Positions 1-8,906 of a DNA stretch of 64,000 nucleotides are shown here, in pieces. The notes below the pieces were generated by a model that made no database searches, was not told the origin of the DNA, and saw only the letters and a program-made list of their open reading frames with translations. How positions within the stretch are numbered: the stretch's first letter is position 1; each line of letters begins with the position of its first letter. This stretch comes from Pedobacter sp. Leaf41. Lineage in GTDB: Bacteria > Bacteroidota > Bacteroidia > Sphingobacteriales > Sphingobacteriaceae. Made by a program: the position numbers and the translations under genes. The stretch lies in contig NZ_LMLE01000001.1 of NCBI RefSeq assembly GCF_001422545.1, forward strand, positions 1,373 to 65,372. Reading direction: 5' to 3'.

Positions 1-58
1 AATGCCTTTTAAAAATAATTATAAAATAGTAGCATAAAAGTTGTTTTGATCATAACAA

Positions 59-159
59 TCTTCTCGAACGACATCCTTCCTGTCGGAGAGATCTCATTCA
101 GTAATTCTTTTTAAAAGATCTCTCCTCAAACCAAGAAAAATGGGTTTCGTTCGAGATGA
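59..159. repeat. Palindromic repeat, family A, copy 1
   Basis: A 101-bp element whose ends, TCTCGAACGA and TCGTTCGAGA, are perfect inverted repeats. A second nested stem, GGAGAGATCT with AGATCTCTCC, lies inside. It would fold as a long hairpin in RNA or single-stranded DNA. A second copy begins 120 bp further on. No ORF. The type resembles REP/MITE-like elements; its origin is not visible here. Confidence 0.8.
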
Positions 160-178
160 TGGTTGCTCGTCAAGGTAG

Positions 179-279
179 TCTTCTTGAACGACATCCTTAC
201 TGTCGAAGAGATCTCATTCAGTACTTGTGTTAAAAAGATCTCTCCTCAACCCAATAAAAATAAGTTTCGTTCGAGATGA
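179..279. repeat. Palindromic repeat, family A, copy 2
   Basis: Second copy of the element at 59-159, with about ten substitutions but the same outer and nested stems. The left outer stem has one change (TCTTGAACGA). The pair forms a tandem array of period 120 bp just downstream of the minus-strand lipoprotein gene that ends at 300. It may act as a transcription barrier or mRNA 3' end there (inference). Confidence 0.8.
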
Positions 280-299
280 CAAATGTTCTCGTTTGCTTT

Positions 300-1436
300 T
301 TAATAACTATTATAAAATCCGCTTAAATTATCAATTAGCTGGCTGTAAATTGGCTTTGTGAACTCTAGAAACATCGTGCTTGGCGGTGGCGGAAGAACCT
401 CCCTTTTTCTCGTTATGGCTAACTGATTTTTGTTCAGCGCCCTGTCGTCTCCTTTGTAATTTCCCCAACTGTCTCGCCAAACGAAAGTGCCGGGAAACTT
501 CTGCTGACGAACAATTTTTTTGCTTTGCCAATCCATAATCGTCATGTCTAGCAAACCTGATGAAGAAATATTCTTTTCAAAAATACTCAGTGTAGCGCTC
601 ACCGTTCCGTAAATAGGTTTACGTTCGCGGGTTTCGCCGATTACCACACTATCGCGTTTAAGCTTTTCTACCCTTTCTTTCACATAAGTTTGGCCAACTA
701 CGAAATCATCAAAATTTAAAGTTAAAACCTGGTCGGGTATAATTTTTTGAGTAGTTGCCTGTTCTTCGCCATAAAATATCACAAACTTATTCCGCGAATA
801 GTTGGCAATATATTCATCAATTTGCTGCTGAAAATAATTAGCACTCAACTTATACGGCCCTCCGTTCAAAATAATAGGTTGAACAACTACACGGGTTACG
901 GCGGTCCAATAGGCATCATCCATTTTTGCTTTTACATCTTTATAATTTGGCTGTAGATTTTGCACTTTTTCAAATTCGTAATATGCCTTTTTTGCAGCTA
1001 AGCGGTTGCGCTCATTTAAATAACCGATCCCCAAGTTATACCTCGCAACTGCAGCATTATATTTGCTTTCTGCAACTTCATTAATATATTTTGATGGTGT
1101 TGGAACAACTGCCAAACAAGCCGGACAACTGTTAATCTCATCTGCCAGCTGATTTATTTTCTGATAATCGTACATTACAGATTCCCATCTAAACAAATCG
1201 TTCGACATTTTTGCCTCGTTGATTCTGCGTAAATGATCTTGAAGGGCTAAATCATAAGCGGTTTTTAAAACCTGCATGGCCTCGCTGTTTTTTGGCGAAT
1301 TTTGCAATCTGCTTACCGCCTTTGCAACTGATGCATCGTAATCGCCTTTTTGTAAGGCATTTTTTCCTGTGGTACATCCTCCTAAAATTATTAGGGATAA
1401 ATAAATAAAATACCGTAATCTTGAAATGTTTTTCAT
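300..1436 (-). CDS. TPR-like lipoprotein of unknown function
   Basis: A 378-residue protein with an N-terminal hydrophobic segment ending in a lipobox (LGGC, Cys about residue 21), so it is probably a lipoprotein anchored in the envelope. Residues about 25-180 are helical with repeat-like AxxxYNLGxGYL and KAYYEFEKVQNLQPNY segments typical of tetratricopeptide repeats. The C-terminal half is beta-rich and has no motif I recognise. It is divergent from the epimerase gene at 1517 with an 80-bp gap. Family members are seen as uncharacterised lipoproteins in Bacteroidota; no function can be assigned. Confidence 0.75.
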   Translation of the reverse strand: MKNISRLRYFIYLSLIILGGCTTGKNALQKGDYDASVAKAVSRLQNSPKNSEAMQVLKTAYDLALQDHLRRINEAKMSNDLFRWESVMYDYQKINQLADEINSCPACLAVVPTPSKYINEVAESKYNAAVARYNLGIGYLNERNRLAAKKAYYEFEKVQNLQPNYKDVKAKMDDAYWTAVTRVVVQPIILNGGPYKLSANYFQQQIDEYIANYSRNKFVIFYGEEQATTQKIIPDQVLTLNFDDFVVGQTYVKERVEKLKRDSVVIGETRERKPIYGTVSATLSIFEKNISSSGLLDMTIMDWQSKKIVRQQKFPGTFVWRDSWGNYKGDDRALNKNQLAITRKREVLPPPPSTMFLEFTKPIYSQLIDNLSGFYNSY

Positions 1437-1516
1437 GGCAGGAGTGGTTTGCGTTAATAAACAAATATACTTTTGTAAAGCGATATCCGCCCTATTTACT
1501 TATTAGACGATAGACA

Positions 1517-2548
1517 ATGAAGATTAGTTGCAAGCAATTCGAATTAGAATTAAAACACCCGTTTTCGATCTCCAAATTTACCCGCACAAGCACACCGTTA
1601 ATGCTTTTAAAAATCCAGTACGAAGATGTGATGGGTTATGGAGAAGCATCCATGGTGCCATACATGGGAGAGAGTTTTGAAACTGCAGCTGCTTTTTTAA
1701 AAGAGGTAGATTTGAGCCAATTCGTCTACCCTTTTAATTTCGAAGAGATTATTAGTTACCTCGATCGTATTGCTCCTGGTCAGCCGGCGATAAAGGCAGC
1801 GATAGACATTGCCTTAAATGACATCAATGGAAAAATTTTAAACAAACCTTGCTACGAAATTTACGGTGCCGACCCAGCAAAAATGCCGGTAACTTCTTAC
1901 ACTATTGGGATAGATACCCCTGAAGTGATCCGCGAAAAACTGAAAGACGCGGAGAACTTCAAGGTGATAAAAGTTAAACTGGGGAGAGATAACGACCGGG
2001 AGATTATTGAAACCATCCGTAGTTTGACAAATGTGCCACTTTACGTGGATGCTAACCAAGGTTGGAGTGATCGAATTAAGGCCATCGATTTAATTTATTG
2101 GCTGCATAACCAAGGGGTGGTTTTAATCGAACAGCCTATGGATAAAAACGATTTGGAGGGCAATGCCTGGCTAACGGAACGTAGTCCGGTTCCTTTGCTA
2201 GCCGATGAGGCAGTGCAGCGTTTAGCCGATATGGATCAGCTGAAAGGTGCTTACCATGGCATTAACGTAAAACTGATGAAAAGTTGCGGAATGTATGAAG
2301 GTCATCAAATGATTTTGAAAGCGCAATCTTTCGGTATGAAAGTATTGATTGGTTGCATGAGCGAAACGAGTTGTGCAACCCTTGCTGCAGCGGCTTTAGC
2401 GCCTTTATGTAACTGGGCAGATTTAGATGGCCCCTGGTTAACTAAAAATAATCCTTTTACAGATCCGCCTTTTGAAAATGGAAAATACAGCTTGAAAAAC
2501 TTACCTGGGCTTGGACTGGAAGGTGTTACTTCTGATCTTTTTCTTTAA
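1517..2548 (+). CDS. Dipeptide epimerase (L-Ala-D/L-Glu type), enolase superfamily
   Basis: 343 residues. Enolase-superfamily layout: an N-terminal capping domain (about 1-110) and a barrel (about 120-330). Visible active-site residues fit the muconate-lactonising/dipeptide epimerase group: KVK at 152-154, metal ligands Asp178 (VDANQGW), Glu205 (IEQP) and Asp230 (ADEAV), and the second catalytic Lys at 252 (NVKLMK). The family epimerises L-Ala-D-Glu from peptidoglycan recycling or related dipeptides. The exact dipeptide cannot be read from sequence. The 3' end overlaps the convergent small membrane protein gene by 23 bp. Confidence 0.88.
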   Translation: MKISCKQFELELKHPFSISKFTRTSTPLMLLKIQYEDVMGYGEASMVPYMGESFETAAAFLKEVDLSQFVYPFNFEEIISYLDRIAPGQPAIKAAIDIALNDINGKILNKPCYEIYGADPAKMPVTSYTIGIDTPEVIREKLKDAENFKVIKVKLGRDNDREIIETIRSLTNVPLYVDANQGWSDRIKAIDLIYWLHNQGVVLIEQPMDKNDLEGNAWLTERSPVPLLADEAVQRLADMDQLKGAYHGINVKLMKSCGMYEGHQMILKAQSFGMKVLIGCMSETSCATLAAAALAPLCNWADLDGPWLTKNNPFTDPPFENGKYSLKNLPGLGLEGVTSDLFL

Positions 2549-2723
2549 AGTTCTTCCGCAGATCTTTCACAAGCTGATATTTAAAATAGGCAAGGCAAGC
2601 CGCAACACCAACTAAAAAACCACCTGGTAAAGGTTTGTGGTTGTTGTAACACCAAACTATTCCAAAAATAGAAAGGATGATGGCCAGATTGTAGAAGATA
2701 TTTAAAGCAAATTTTTTACCCAT
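2526..2723 (-). CDS. Small two-helix membrane protein
   Basis: I chose the ATG at 2723, which gives 65 residues beginning MGKKFALN. A longer frame reaches 2876, but its extra 51 residues are translated from a palindromic repeat (2766-2842) and are not protein-like. The product has two hydrophobic stretches (about 8-24 and 32-45) and a basic C-terminus (KDLRKNFKEKDQK). It resembles small DUF-type membrane proteins of Sphingobacteriaceae; no function is known to me. It lies downstream of the rhodanese gene on the same strand and may be co-transcribed with it. Confidence 0.7.
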   Translation of the reverse strand: MGKKFALNIFYNLAIILSIFGIVWCYNNHKPLPGGFLVGVAACLAYFKYQLVKDLRKNFKEKDQK

Positions 2724-2765
2724 AGTGGAAATGATTGAAATGAGTGAATTTTGAATGTAAGAAGT

Positions 2766-2842
2766 CGTCATTGCGAAGCCAGGTTTAAGCGAGCTGAAGC
2801 AATCTGATTTTAATAGAGATTGCTTCGTACCTCGCAATGACG
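2766..2842. repeat. Palindromic dispersed repeat, family B
   Basis: The ends CGTCATTGCGA and TCGCAATGACG are perfect inverted repeats, with inner arms GAAGCAATCT and AGATTGCTTC. The left arm carries an extra block of about 19 bp compared with the copy at 9552-9611. It lies between the rhodanese gene and the small membrane protein gene. Other copies or remnants lie at 9552-9611, 44672-44713 and 62019-62044. Confidence 0.85.
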
Positions 2843-2850
2843 AATGATTC

Positions 2851-3168
2851 TTAGTAAACTGGCATATTCGGATCATAAGCCTCTTGCCAAGCTAAAATCC
2901 CACCTTTTAAATTGTATAGGTTTTCGTAACCATATTGCGCTTCAAGTTGCATCACTGCTGCTGCACTTCTTTTTCCGCTGCGGCACTGAATAATTACAGG
3001 CTTATCTTTTTCAACTTTATCAGCCTCAATTAAAATCCCGCCTAAAGGAATGTTCTCACCGTTAAGGTTAGAAACCTCATATTCGAATGTTTCGCGAACA
3101 TCAATCAATTGAAAATCTTCTTTATTATCGATTTTTTCTTTTAATTCTTGTACTGATATTTCTTTCAT
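2851..3168 (-). CDS. Rhodanese-like domain protein
   Basis: A single-domain, 105-residue rhodanese. It has the typical IDVRE motif (about 22-26), the active-site loop CRSGKRS with catalytic Cys62, and the end motif NLKGGILAWQ. With no signal peptide it should be cytoplasmic. Such proteins transfer sulfane sulfur or carry persulfide, but a specific partner cannot be named. The gene stands upstream of the small membrane protein gene on the same strand, separated from it by a repeat. Confidence 0.9.
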   Translation of the reverse strand: MKEISVQELKEKIDNKEDFQLIDVRETFEYEVSNLNGENIPLGGILIEADKVEKDKPVIIQCRSGKRSAAAVMQLEAQYGYENLYNLKGGILAWQEAYDPNMPVY

Positions 3169-3293
3169 CTTGAAAATTATTTATGCAAATATAAGAAAAT
3201 CGATTTGAGTAGAATGAACAAAGTGGAGTCATATATTTTCTCAAAAATCTGTAACATATCAAACCCTTAGGCGTTTAATTATAAACATTACAA

Positions 3294-4418
3294 ATGGACA
3301 AACTGAACCGTTTCTTTTGGTTTTGCTCTGGCGCTCACATTCCTACGCTGGAAAAGTATCCTACAGAACAAAATAAATATACTGGCATTGGTGCCACTAT
3401 CTTCTTTACAGGTTTATTTGCCGCTTTATCTGGTGGTTATGCCATGTATTTCGTTTTTAAAGGCGATGATTTAGCTGTTGTTTTTGCCATCATTTTCGGT
3501 TTCTTGTGGGGTGCCGCAATCTTTAATATGGACAGGTACATTGTTTCGAGCATCAATAAAAGCGCAAGCACTAATAAACAGCTTCTGCAAGCTACCCCAA
3601 GGATTTTATTGGCCATAATGATTGGTATGGTCATTTCTCGTCCGATTGAGTTGAAAATTTTTGATAAGGAAATTAAAGAACGGCTGAAAGTAAGTTATTT
3701 AAACGGGCAACGCTCAAAAATTGATACCCTAAACAAAGCTTTTGAAAAAAAATACCAGGTAGAGTTTGGAAGACTGAACCAGCAAAAAGCCACGAGAGAT
3801 TCATTAGAGAAAGGAATCAAAGCCGATCGACAGAAACTTAACTTCGAAATTTTTGGAAATAAAACTAACGAAACTTCTGGCGTTATGGGTTACGGTCCGT
3901 ATGCAAAACGCAAGGAGGTGGAGATCAAACAGAGGGAAGCTGAACTCGATTCGTTGAAAGCAAATATAAATAAAGCCGAAACTTTTGTTGATAAACGAAA
4001 GGAATTTGACGGTTTGTTTAATGAAAAATTATACACCAAAAAGCAGCTGGATAGTTTGGCCGATCTTGCAGGTTTTGCCGATCGAAACTGGGCTTTAGGT
4101 CAGCTGAAGTTTAACGTTGATGGTACTAAAGATGATAACACGGCAATTGCAGTTACCTTTATTGGGTTGCTGTTTATCTTTTTCGAATGTTTGCCTGTGT
4201 TTGTGAAACTAATGAGTGCCCGTGGTCCTTATGATTTCGCTACGGCCGACGGCGATGACGTATCCATCTATCAATCTAAAAAAGACAAAGATTTCCATTT
4301 CGAAGTGGCGGATCATATTCATGAAACCCGGGTGGATGCAGAAGCATCAAAACGTAAAGAAATTATCAAGGGTAAAGCCTACCGCGATCTGGAAAAATAC
4401 GATTGGGATAAGGATTAG
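3294..4418 (+). CDS. DUF4407 membrane protein
   Basis: 374 residues. Hydrophobic segments lie near residues 28-50, 55-75 and 100-120 and again at about 285-305. Between them is a long charged, probably coiled-coil stretch (about 125-260) rich in Lys, Glu and Arg. The C-terminal tail is acidic and basic (VDAEASKRKEIIKGKAYRDL). This plan matches the DUF4407 family, whose function is unknown. The gene stands alone, with the next gene 110 bp downstream. Confidence 0.8.
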   Translation: MDKLNRFFWFCSGAHIPTLEKYPTEQNKYTGIGATIFFTGLFAALSGGYAMYFVFKGDDLAVVFAIIFGFLWGAAIFNMDRYIVSSINKSASTNKQLLQATPRILLAIMIGMVISRPIELKIFDKEIKERLKVSYLNGQRSKIDTLNKAFEKKYQVEFGRLNQQKATRDSLEKGIKADRQKLNFEIFGNKTNETSGVMGYGPYAKRKEVEIKQREAELDSLKANINKAETFVDKRKEFDGLFNEKLYTKKQLDSLADLAGFADRNWALGQLKFNVDGTKDDNTAIAVTFIGLLFIFFECLPVFVKLMSARGPYDFATADGDDVSIYQSKKDKDFHFEVADHIHETRVDAEASKRKEIIKGKAYRDLEKYDWDKD

Positions 4419-4528
4419 ATTAGGAAATGGGGACTAGGAAATTGGGAATGGAAAATAAGCAACCCATCAACCATTTTACATCTTACCTGTTTCATTTTTT
4501 GTATTTTTCCACCACAAAACCCTTTTTT

Positions 4529-6367
4529 ATGAAGAAATTTTTAGGTGCCGCTTTGTTTAGTGTGTTGTTGCTTTCTGCGTTTGCTCAGAATGAAATAAGT
4601 TATGTGGTTTCATTTCCAAATGCAATCCACCACGAAGCTGAAATTGCCATGAGCATCACCAATGTTCCTGCCGGAAATTTAAAGGTTAGAATGAGCAGAT
4701 CATCTCCTGGAAGATATGCCACGCACGAATTTGGTAAAAACGTGTATCATTTTAAAGCCTTTGATCATGGAGGAAAACCGCTAAAGATTAATCAAACAGC
4801 GGGCGATGTTTACGAAATTCCTTCACATGGAAATCAGGTTAAAATTACTTACACGGTTTTTGGAAACTGGATTGATGGCACTTACGCAGGCTTTGATGAA
4901 ACCCATGCCCATATGAATATCCCTGCAACTTTTGCTTTCCCTGTTGGGATGGATACACGGCCCCGAACAGTGCAGTTTAAATACCCTAAAAAGCAAGGTT
5001 GGAAAGTAGCAACTCAGCTCAAACCAATAGAGCAAAATACTTTTTATGCCGCCAATCTTCAATATTTTATGGATAGCCCCATAGAAATTGCTAATTATAA
5101 AACGGCTAAATGGGAGGTTAAAAACCATGATGGCAAAACGCAAACCATCCATTTAATTGCCCACTCAAACGATACACAGGCGGCGATTGATAATTATGCT
5201 GGCATGTTGAAAAAAATGGTTGATGAACATTACGCCGTTTGGCGGGATTTTCCAACTTATGATTACGGCAACTATTACTTTTTGGAAGATGTGTATCCTA
5301 CCAATGCCGGCGATGGAATGGAGCATAGAAACTCTACGTCCATTGTGCAGCGCACTGAAAAAATTGAGGGTTACGAATCCAACTTATTAGGCACTTTTTC
5401 TCATGAATATTTTCACAGCTGGAATGTAGAGCGGTTGCGCCCCAAAACATTAGAACCATTTAACTTTGAGCATTCAAATATCAGTGATGAATTATGGCTT
5501 GCAGAAGGTTTTACGCAGTATTATGGTGGCTTGCTTTTAACCCGGGCTGGTTTAAAAACGGTTGATAATGCTGTCCAGGCTTTTAATGGGATGGTAAACG
5601 CTGTACTCACTTCGCCTGGAGCCAAAAACTTTTCACCCATAGAAGCTAGCAGATATGCTGTTTTTGCTGACGCCGGTGTGGCGATTGATCAAACCAACAA
5701 GGGAAACATTTTCCTTTCCTATTACACTTATGGCGCCGCTACGGCTTTGGCACTAGATCTTCGCTTGCGTTCAGAGTTTAAACTTACGCTTGATGATTAT
5801 ATGCGGGCTTTATGGAAAGCTTATGGCAAACCAGAAATTCCATACACCATTCCCGATTTGGAAAAAACCTTGGCTTCTTTAACCAAAAATGAAGCTTTTG
5901 CAAAGGATTTTTTTGGCAGATACATTTATGGCAAAGAGAAAAACGACTATTCAAAGTTGCTGTTAAATGCTGGCTTTGTTTTGCGCAAAGCAAAGCCCGG
6001 GCATGCTTTCACAGGTTTCGGCAACTTTAATCAGGCAGATAGCAAAGTAACGCTAATGCAAACATTGCAGGGAACACCGGCTTATCAGGCAGGTTTAGAT
6101 GTGGGTGACGTCATTTTGAGCATCGACGGACAAAATGTAACGGATGCATCTGTTGTTGACAACATTACCAAATCGCATAAGCCAGGCGATGTGGTAGAAA
6201 TTAAATATCAATATCGCGGCGAAAATAAAACAACAAAACTAACATTTGCCGAAAACCCAGCTTTGGAAATTGTTTCGATAGAGAAAATGGGTGGAACATT
6301 AACTCCCGCAATGCAAAATTTCAGAGATAATTGGTTAAACTCGCAGGTAGATTCTAAACAGAAATAA
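4529..6367 (+). CDS. M61 family peptidase with C-terminal PDZ domain
   Basis: The start at 4529 places a signal peptide (MKKFLGAALFSVLLL, cleavage near FAQ) at the N-terminus. The upstream in-frame extension to 4427 is not protein-like. About 612 residues. The zinc motif HEYFH is at about residues 292-296, followed by SWNVERLRP, and the third ligand Glu lies in LWLAEGFTQYY about 34 residues later. This is the glycyl-aminopeptidase (M61) arrangement. A PDZ domain occupies about 500-585 (AYQAGLDVGDVILSIDG). The protein is probably periplasmic. The M28 peptidase follows after 4 bp, so the two form an operon for peptide degradation. Confidence 0.9.
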   Translation: MKKFLGAALFSVLLLSAFAQNEISYVVSFPNAIHHEAEIAMSITNVPAGNLKVRMSRSSPGRYATHEFGKNVYHFKAFDHGGKPLKINQTAGDVYEIPSHGNQVKITYTVFGNWIDGTYAGFDETHAHMNIPATFAFPVGMDTRPRTVQFKYPKKQGWKVATQLKPIEQNTFYAANLQYFMDSPIEIANYKTAKWEVKNHDGKTQTIHLIAHSNDTQAAIDNYAGMLKKMVDEHYAVWRDFPTYDYGNYYFLEDVYPTNAGDGMEHRNSTSIVQRTEKIEGYESNLLGTFSHEYFHSWNVERLRPKTLEPFNFEHSNISDELWLAEGFTQYYGGLLLTRAGLKTVDNAVQAFNGMVNAVLTSPGAKNFSPIEASRYAVFADAGVAIDQTNKGNIFLSYYTYGAATALALDLRLRSEFKLTLDDYMRALWKAYGKPEIPYTIPDLEKTLASLTKNEAFAKDFFGRYIYGKEKNDYSKLLLNAGFVLRKAKPGHAFTGFGNFNQADSKVTLMQTLQGTPAYQAGLDVGDVILSIDGQNVTDASVVDNITKSHKPGDVVEIKYQYRGENKTTKLTFAENPALEIVSIEKMGGTLTPAMQNFRDNWLNSQVDSKQK

Positions 6368-6371
6368 TAAA

Positions 6372-7679
6372 ATGAAGAAAATATTCCTTTTTACCCTTGC
6401 TGCTATGGCAGGTTTGCAGCTTAAGGCGCAAAACATTGATAAAATAATTACCAGAGAATACACTGATCATTTAATCAAAACTTTAAGTGGCGATGAAATG
6501 CAGGGTCGCGGTACGTTTACGCCGGGAATAGATAAAGCAGCCACGTTTATCGAATCAGAATTTAAGAAAATAGGCTTACAACCTTTAGCTAGTGAGAAAG
6601 GTTTCCGTCAGACTTTTTATAAATACCAGGTAGCCAATGCGAGCAAAAGCATCAAAATAGATGGCAGCGAAATATCTCCTGAGAATGTAATTCTGGCCGG
6701 CGCCAATGAAGAAAATATCACGCTTAATAAATCAAATGCTACAGTTGTGGTTTTGGATCCAGAGAAGCCTTTCGTAAATCAGTTTAGAACTATGTTGGCA
6801 GCAGGCAAGAATCAAATTATTTTAGTTGATGATAAGTTTGCCGAAAACTTCAAACGCTATAAAACTTACTTTGATAAACCGACAACTTTGGATGAAAAAG
6901 ATATGGGAGCCGGCAAATCTGCTGTTCAGGTTTTTGTATTAGGCGCTAAAAAAGCCGATGAGTTTACTGTAGATTTGAAAGGAAAAGTTAATAAAATGGC
7001 TTTGTTTAATGTAGCCGGTATGATTCCAGGCAAATCAAAAGGCAAAGAGCTGGTTGTTTTCTCTGGTCACTATGACCATTTAGGCGTGATCAAAACGGTA
7101 AACGGCGATAGTATAGCGAATGGTGCCGATGATGATGCATCAGGAACAACAGCGATGATTGCCTTGGCTAAATATTACAAAGCACAAAAAAATAATGAGC
7201 GTACGTTGATTTTTGTGGCTTTTACAGCAGAAGAAATCGGAGGTTTTGGTGCCAAGTATTTTTCAAGCAAATTAAATCCTGATGAAGTTGTAGCCATGTT
7301 CAACATCGAAATGATCGGTAAAGACTCTAAATTCGGGAAAAATACAGCATTCATTACCGGTTACGATAAATCTGATTTTGGAAAAATTTTGCAAAAGAAC
7401 TTAGCAGGAACAGAATTTACTTTTCACCCTGATCCATATACGGAACAAAATTTATTTTACAGAAGTGATAACGCAACATTAGCTGCTTTAGGGGTTCCGG
7501 CGCATACCATCAGTACCGATCAAATTGATGTAGATAAATTTTACCACACGGTTAAGGATGAATACAGCACTTTGGACGTAGAAAATATTCTTTCAACTAT
7601 TAAAGCAATCGCCAAGAGTGCAACTTCCATTGTAAACGGAACGGATGCACCGACAAGGATTCCGAAGTTGAAGCAGTAG
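6372..7679 (+). CDS. M28 family zinc peptidase
   Basis: 435 residues with a signal peptide (cleavage near LKAQ). The M28 zinc-site motifs are visible in order: SGHYDHLG (about 231-238), GADDDASGT, AFTAEEIGGFGAKYF, and a late HT pair (AHTISTDQIDVDKFYH). The family contains aminopeptidases acting on exported peptides. It is translationally close to the M61 gene, so the two are probably co-expressed. A strong intrinsic terminator follows at 7730. Confidence 0.9.
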   Translation: MKKIFLFTLAAMAGLQLKAQNIDKIITREYTDHLIKTLSGDEMQGRGTFTPGIDKAATFIESEFKKIGLQPLASEKGFRQTFYKYQVANASKSIKIDGSEISPENVILAGANEENITLNKSNATVVVLDPEKPFVNQFRTMLAAGKNQIILVDDKFAENFKRYKTYFDKPTTLDEKDMGAGKSAVQVFVLGAKKADEFTVDLKGKVNKMALFNVAGMIPGKSKGKELVVFSGHYDHLGVIKTVNGDSIANGADDDASGTTAMIALAKYYKAQKNNERTLIFVAFTAEEIGGFGAKYFSSKLNPDEVVAMFNIEMIGKDSKFGKNTAFITGYDKSDFGKILQKNLAGTEFTFHPDPYTEQNLFYRSDNATLAALGVPAHTISTDQIDVDKFYHTVKDEYSTLDVENILSTIKAIAKSATSIVNGTDAPTRIPKLKQ

Positions 7680-7690
7680 GATATAAAACC

Positions 7691-7719
7691 GGCATTTCGA
7701 CAGAAGTAGAGAAATCTTT
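7691..7719. repeat. Degenerate copy of repeat family C
   Basis: GGCATTTCGACAGAAGTAGA followed by GAAATCTTT matches the core TCATTTCGAGCGCAGCCGAG / AAATCTTT of the tandem array at 55774-56080 with several changes. It lies just after the M28 stop codon. Confidence 0.5.
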
Positions 7720-7729
7720 GAAAAAAGGA

Positions 7730-7782
7730 AGGCCACAGATTTGAAGATTAATGATCTGCAAATCTGTGGCCTATTTTTTTTA
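7730..7782 (+). terminator. Intrinsic terminator after the M61-M28 operon
   Basis: AGGCCACAGATTT pairs with AAATCTGTGGCCT around a 17-nt loop and is followed by a run of eight T after one A. It is also close to the end of the opposing GNAT gene (7795), so it may serve both strands. Confidence 0.85.
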
Positions 7783-7794
7783 TATCAAGGAAAT

Positions 7795-8289
7795 CTAAAA
7801 CCGATACTCCATCACATAATCATCCATAAAATATCCTTCACCGATATCCAGTTTTACAGATTCTTTGATGCTAAACCCGCATTTTAAATAGAAGTCTTTT
7901 GCCTTATTGTGTTTGTTTACATTAAGTTGCAAGGCAGTTGCGCCGGCATCTTTTACCTGATTAAAAACTTCGTTAATTAAGATTTTACCAACACCCTTTC
8001 CATGTGCCGAAGGCAAAACATACAACTTGTGTAATTTGTAAATTCGTTCTTCATGATCGATAATCGAGTAGCCTGCAAAACCAAATTGATTCTCGTTATC
8101 TTCGGCAATGATGAAAATATGGCCCTCCAATAATTGTCCGAGTAGCTCCCCTTTACTATACATTTTATCGAGCATGTAATCAATTTGTTCCTGGCCTATA
8201 ATGTCAAGATAGGTTGATGGCCAGGTTGCAGCGGCAATAGCTCTGATCACCTCAATATCCTGTTCTTTGGCTTTTCTTAGCGTAATCAT
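7795..8289 (-). CDS. GNAT family N-acetyltransferase
   Basis: 164 residues spanning a complete GNAT fold. The acetyl-CoA loop is SAHGKGVGKILINEV (about 108-122) and the end motif is KAKDFYLKCGF. The N-terminus ITLRKAKEQDI is the usual first strand of the family. The substrate is unknown. The ATG overlaps the stop codon of the upstream TPK-like gene (ATGA), so the two are translationally coupled and GNAT is the last gene of the thiamine block. Confidence 0.88.
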   Translation of the reverse strand: MITLRKAKEQDIEVIRAIAAATWPSTYLDIIGQEQIDYMLDKMYSKGELLGQLLEGHIFIIAEDNENQFGFAGYSIIDHEERIYKLHKLYVLPSAHGKGVGKILINEVFNQVKDAGATALQLNVNKHNKAKDFYLKCGFSIKESVKLDIGEGYFMDDYVMEYRF

Positions 8290-8846
8290 ATCGGCTCACT
8301 AATAAAAATAGGTTGTCCTGAAAAAGAAAACTCCACAAATCCATCATTCACCACTTCGAAAACTTCTTCTTCATTCTGCATGAGATTAGTAACTTCCAGA
8401 TATCGGTTTCCATGGATGAGAAACTGACTTCCGGCCGGTTTCCAAACAGAAAAGCCAGATTTAATGGGGTAATGTTTTGCTCTTTCAGTAAAAACGACAA
8501 TGTTAATCTTATCTTCAAAACCAGCAAATTTCTCCAGATCGAACTTTCTGGTAATTACATTTACTGCCGGGTATCTTTGTTCATAAAGAAAATTAATAGC
8601 GACCATTAGCGCATCAACAGGGCCTTGTACAATCCTGGTATCTTCCTGTACTTCCTGATTGCTTCCATTAACCAAAACATCTACTTTCAGCCCCAACGAA
8701 ACGATTTTATCATAATTTTCGCCGTTGACCAAAAGCGTCGGGCTCCATTCTAAAAGCTGACCTAAAAGTTCTTCATTAAAATTGCCAAGCTCATCAATAT
8801 ATAAGGCAGGCTCTTGTTTTTCTTTTACAATGTGGTGTGAAGACAT
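8286..8846 (-). CDS. Thiamine-pyrophosphokinase-like protein, degenerate active site
   Basis: 186 residues. Residues 40-90 recall the TPK fold (LGLKVDVLVNGSNQ at 51-64 against the family's LGIxPDxIxGDxDS), and 72-88 align with the helix after the catalytic loop. The family's Asp residues are missing: GDxDS is NGSNQ here. The assignment rests on this weak match and on context between thiE-like and GNAT genes downstream of a TPP-riboswitch-controlled receptor. It may be an inactive or repurposed TPK, or an unrelated protein. It starts 60 bp after the thiE-like stop codon and overlaps GNAT by 4 bp. Confidence 0.55.
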   Translation of the reverse strand: MSSHHIVKEKQEPALYIDELGNFNEELLGQLLEWSPTLLVNGENYDKIVSLGLKVDVLVNGSNQEVQEDTRIVQGPVDALMVAINFLYEQRYPAVNVITRKFDLEKFAGFEDKINIVVFTERAKHYPIKSGFSVWKPAGSQFLIHGNRYLEVTNLMQNEEEVFEVVNDGFVEFSFSGQPIFISEPI

Positions 8847-8906
8847 GTTGCGAAGATAAAGTAATTTAAGGTTTTAGAATGACGATTTTAGATTTTTTGA
8901 GCTATG

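Noticed and set aside
4823..5152. 109-codon minus-strand frame inside the M61 peptidase gene
   Set aside because: Shadow of a strongly supported coding frame.
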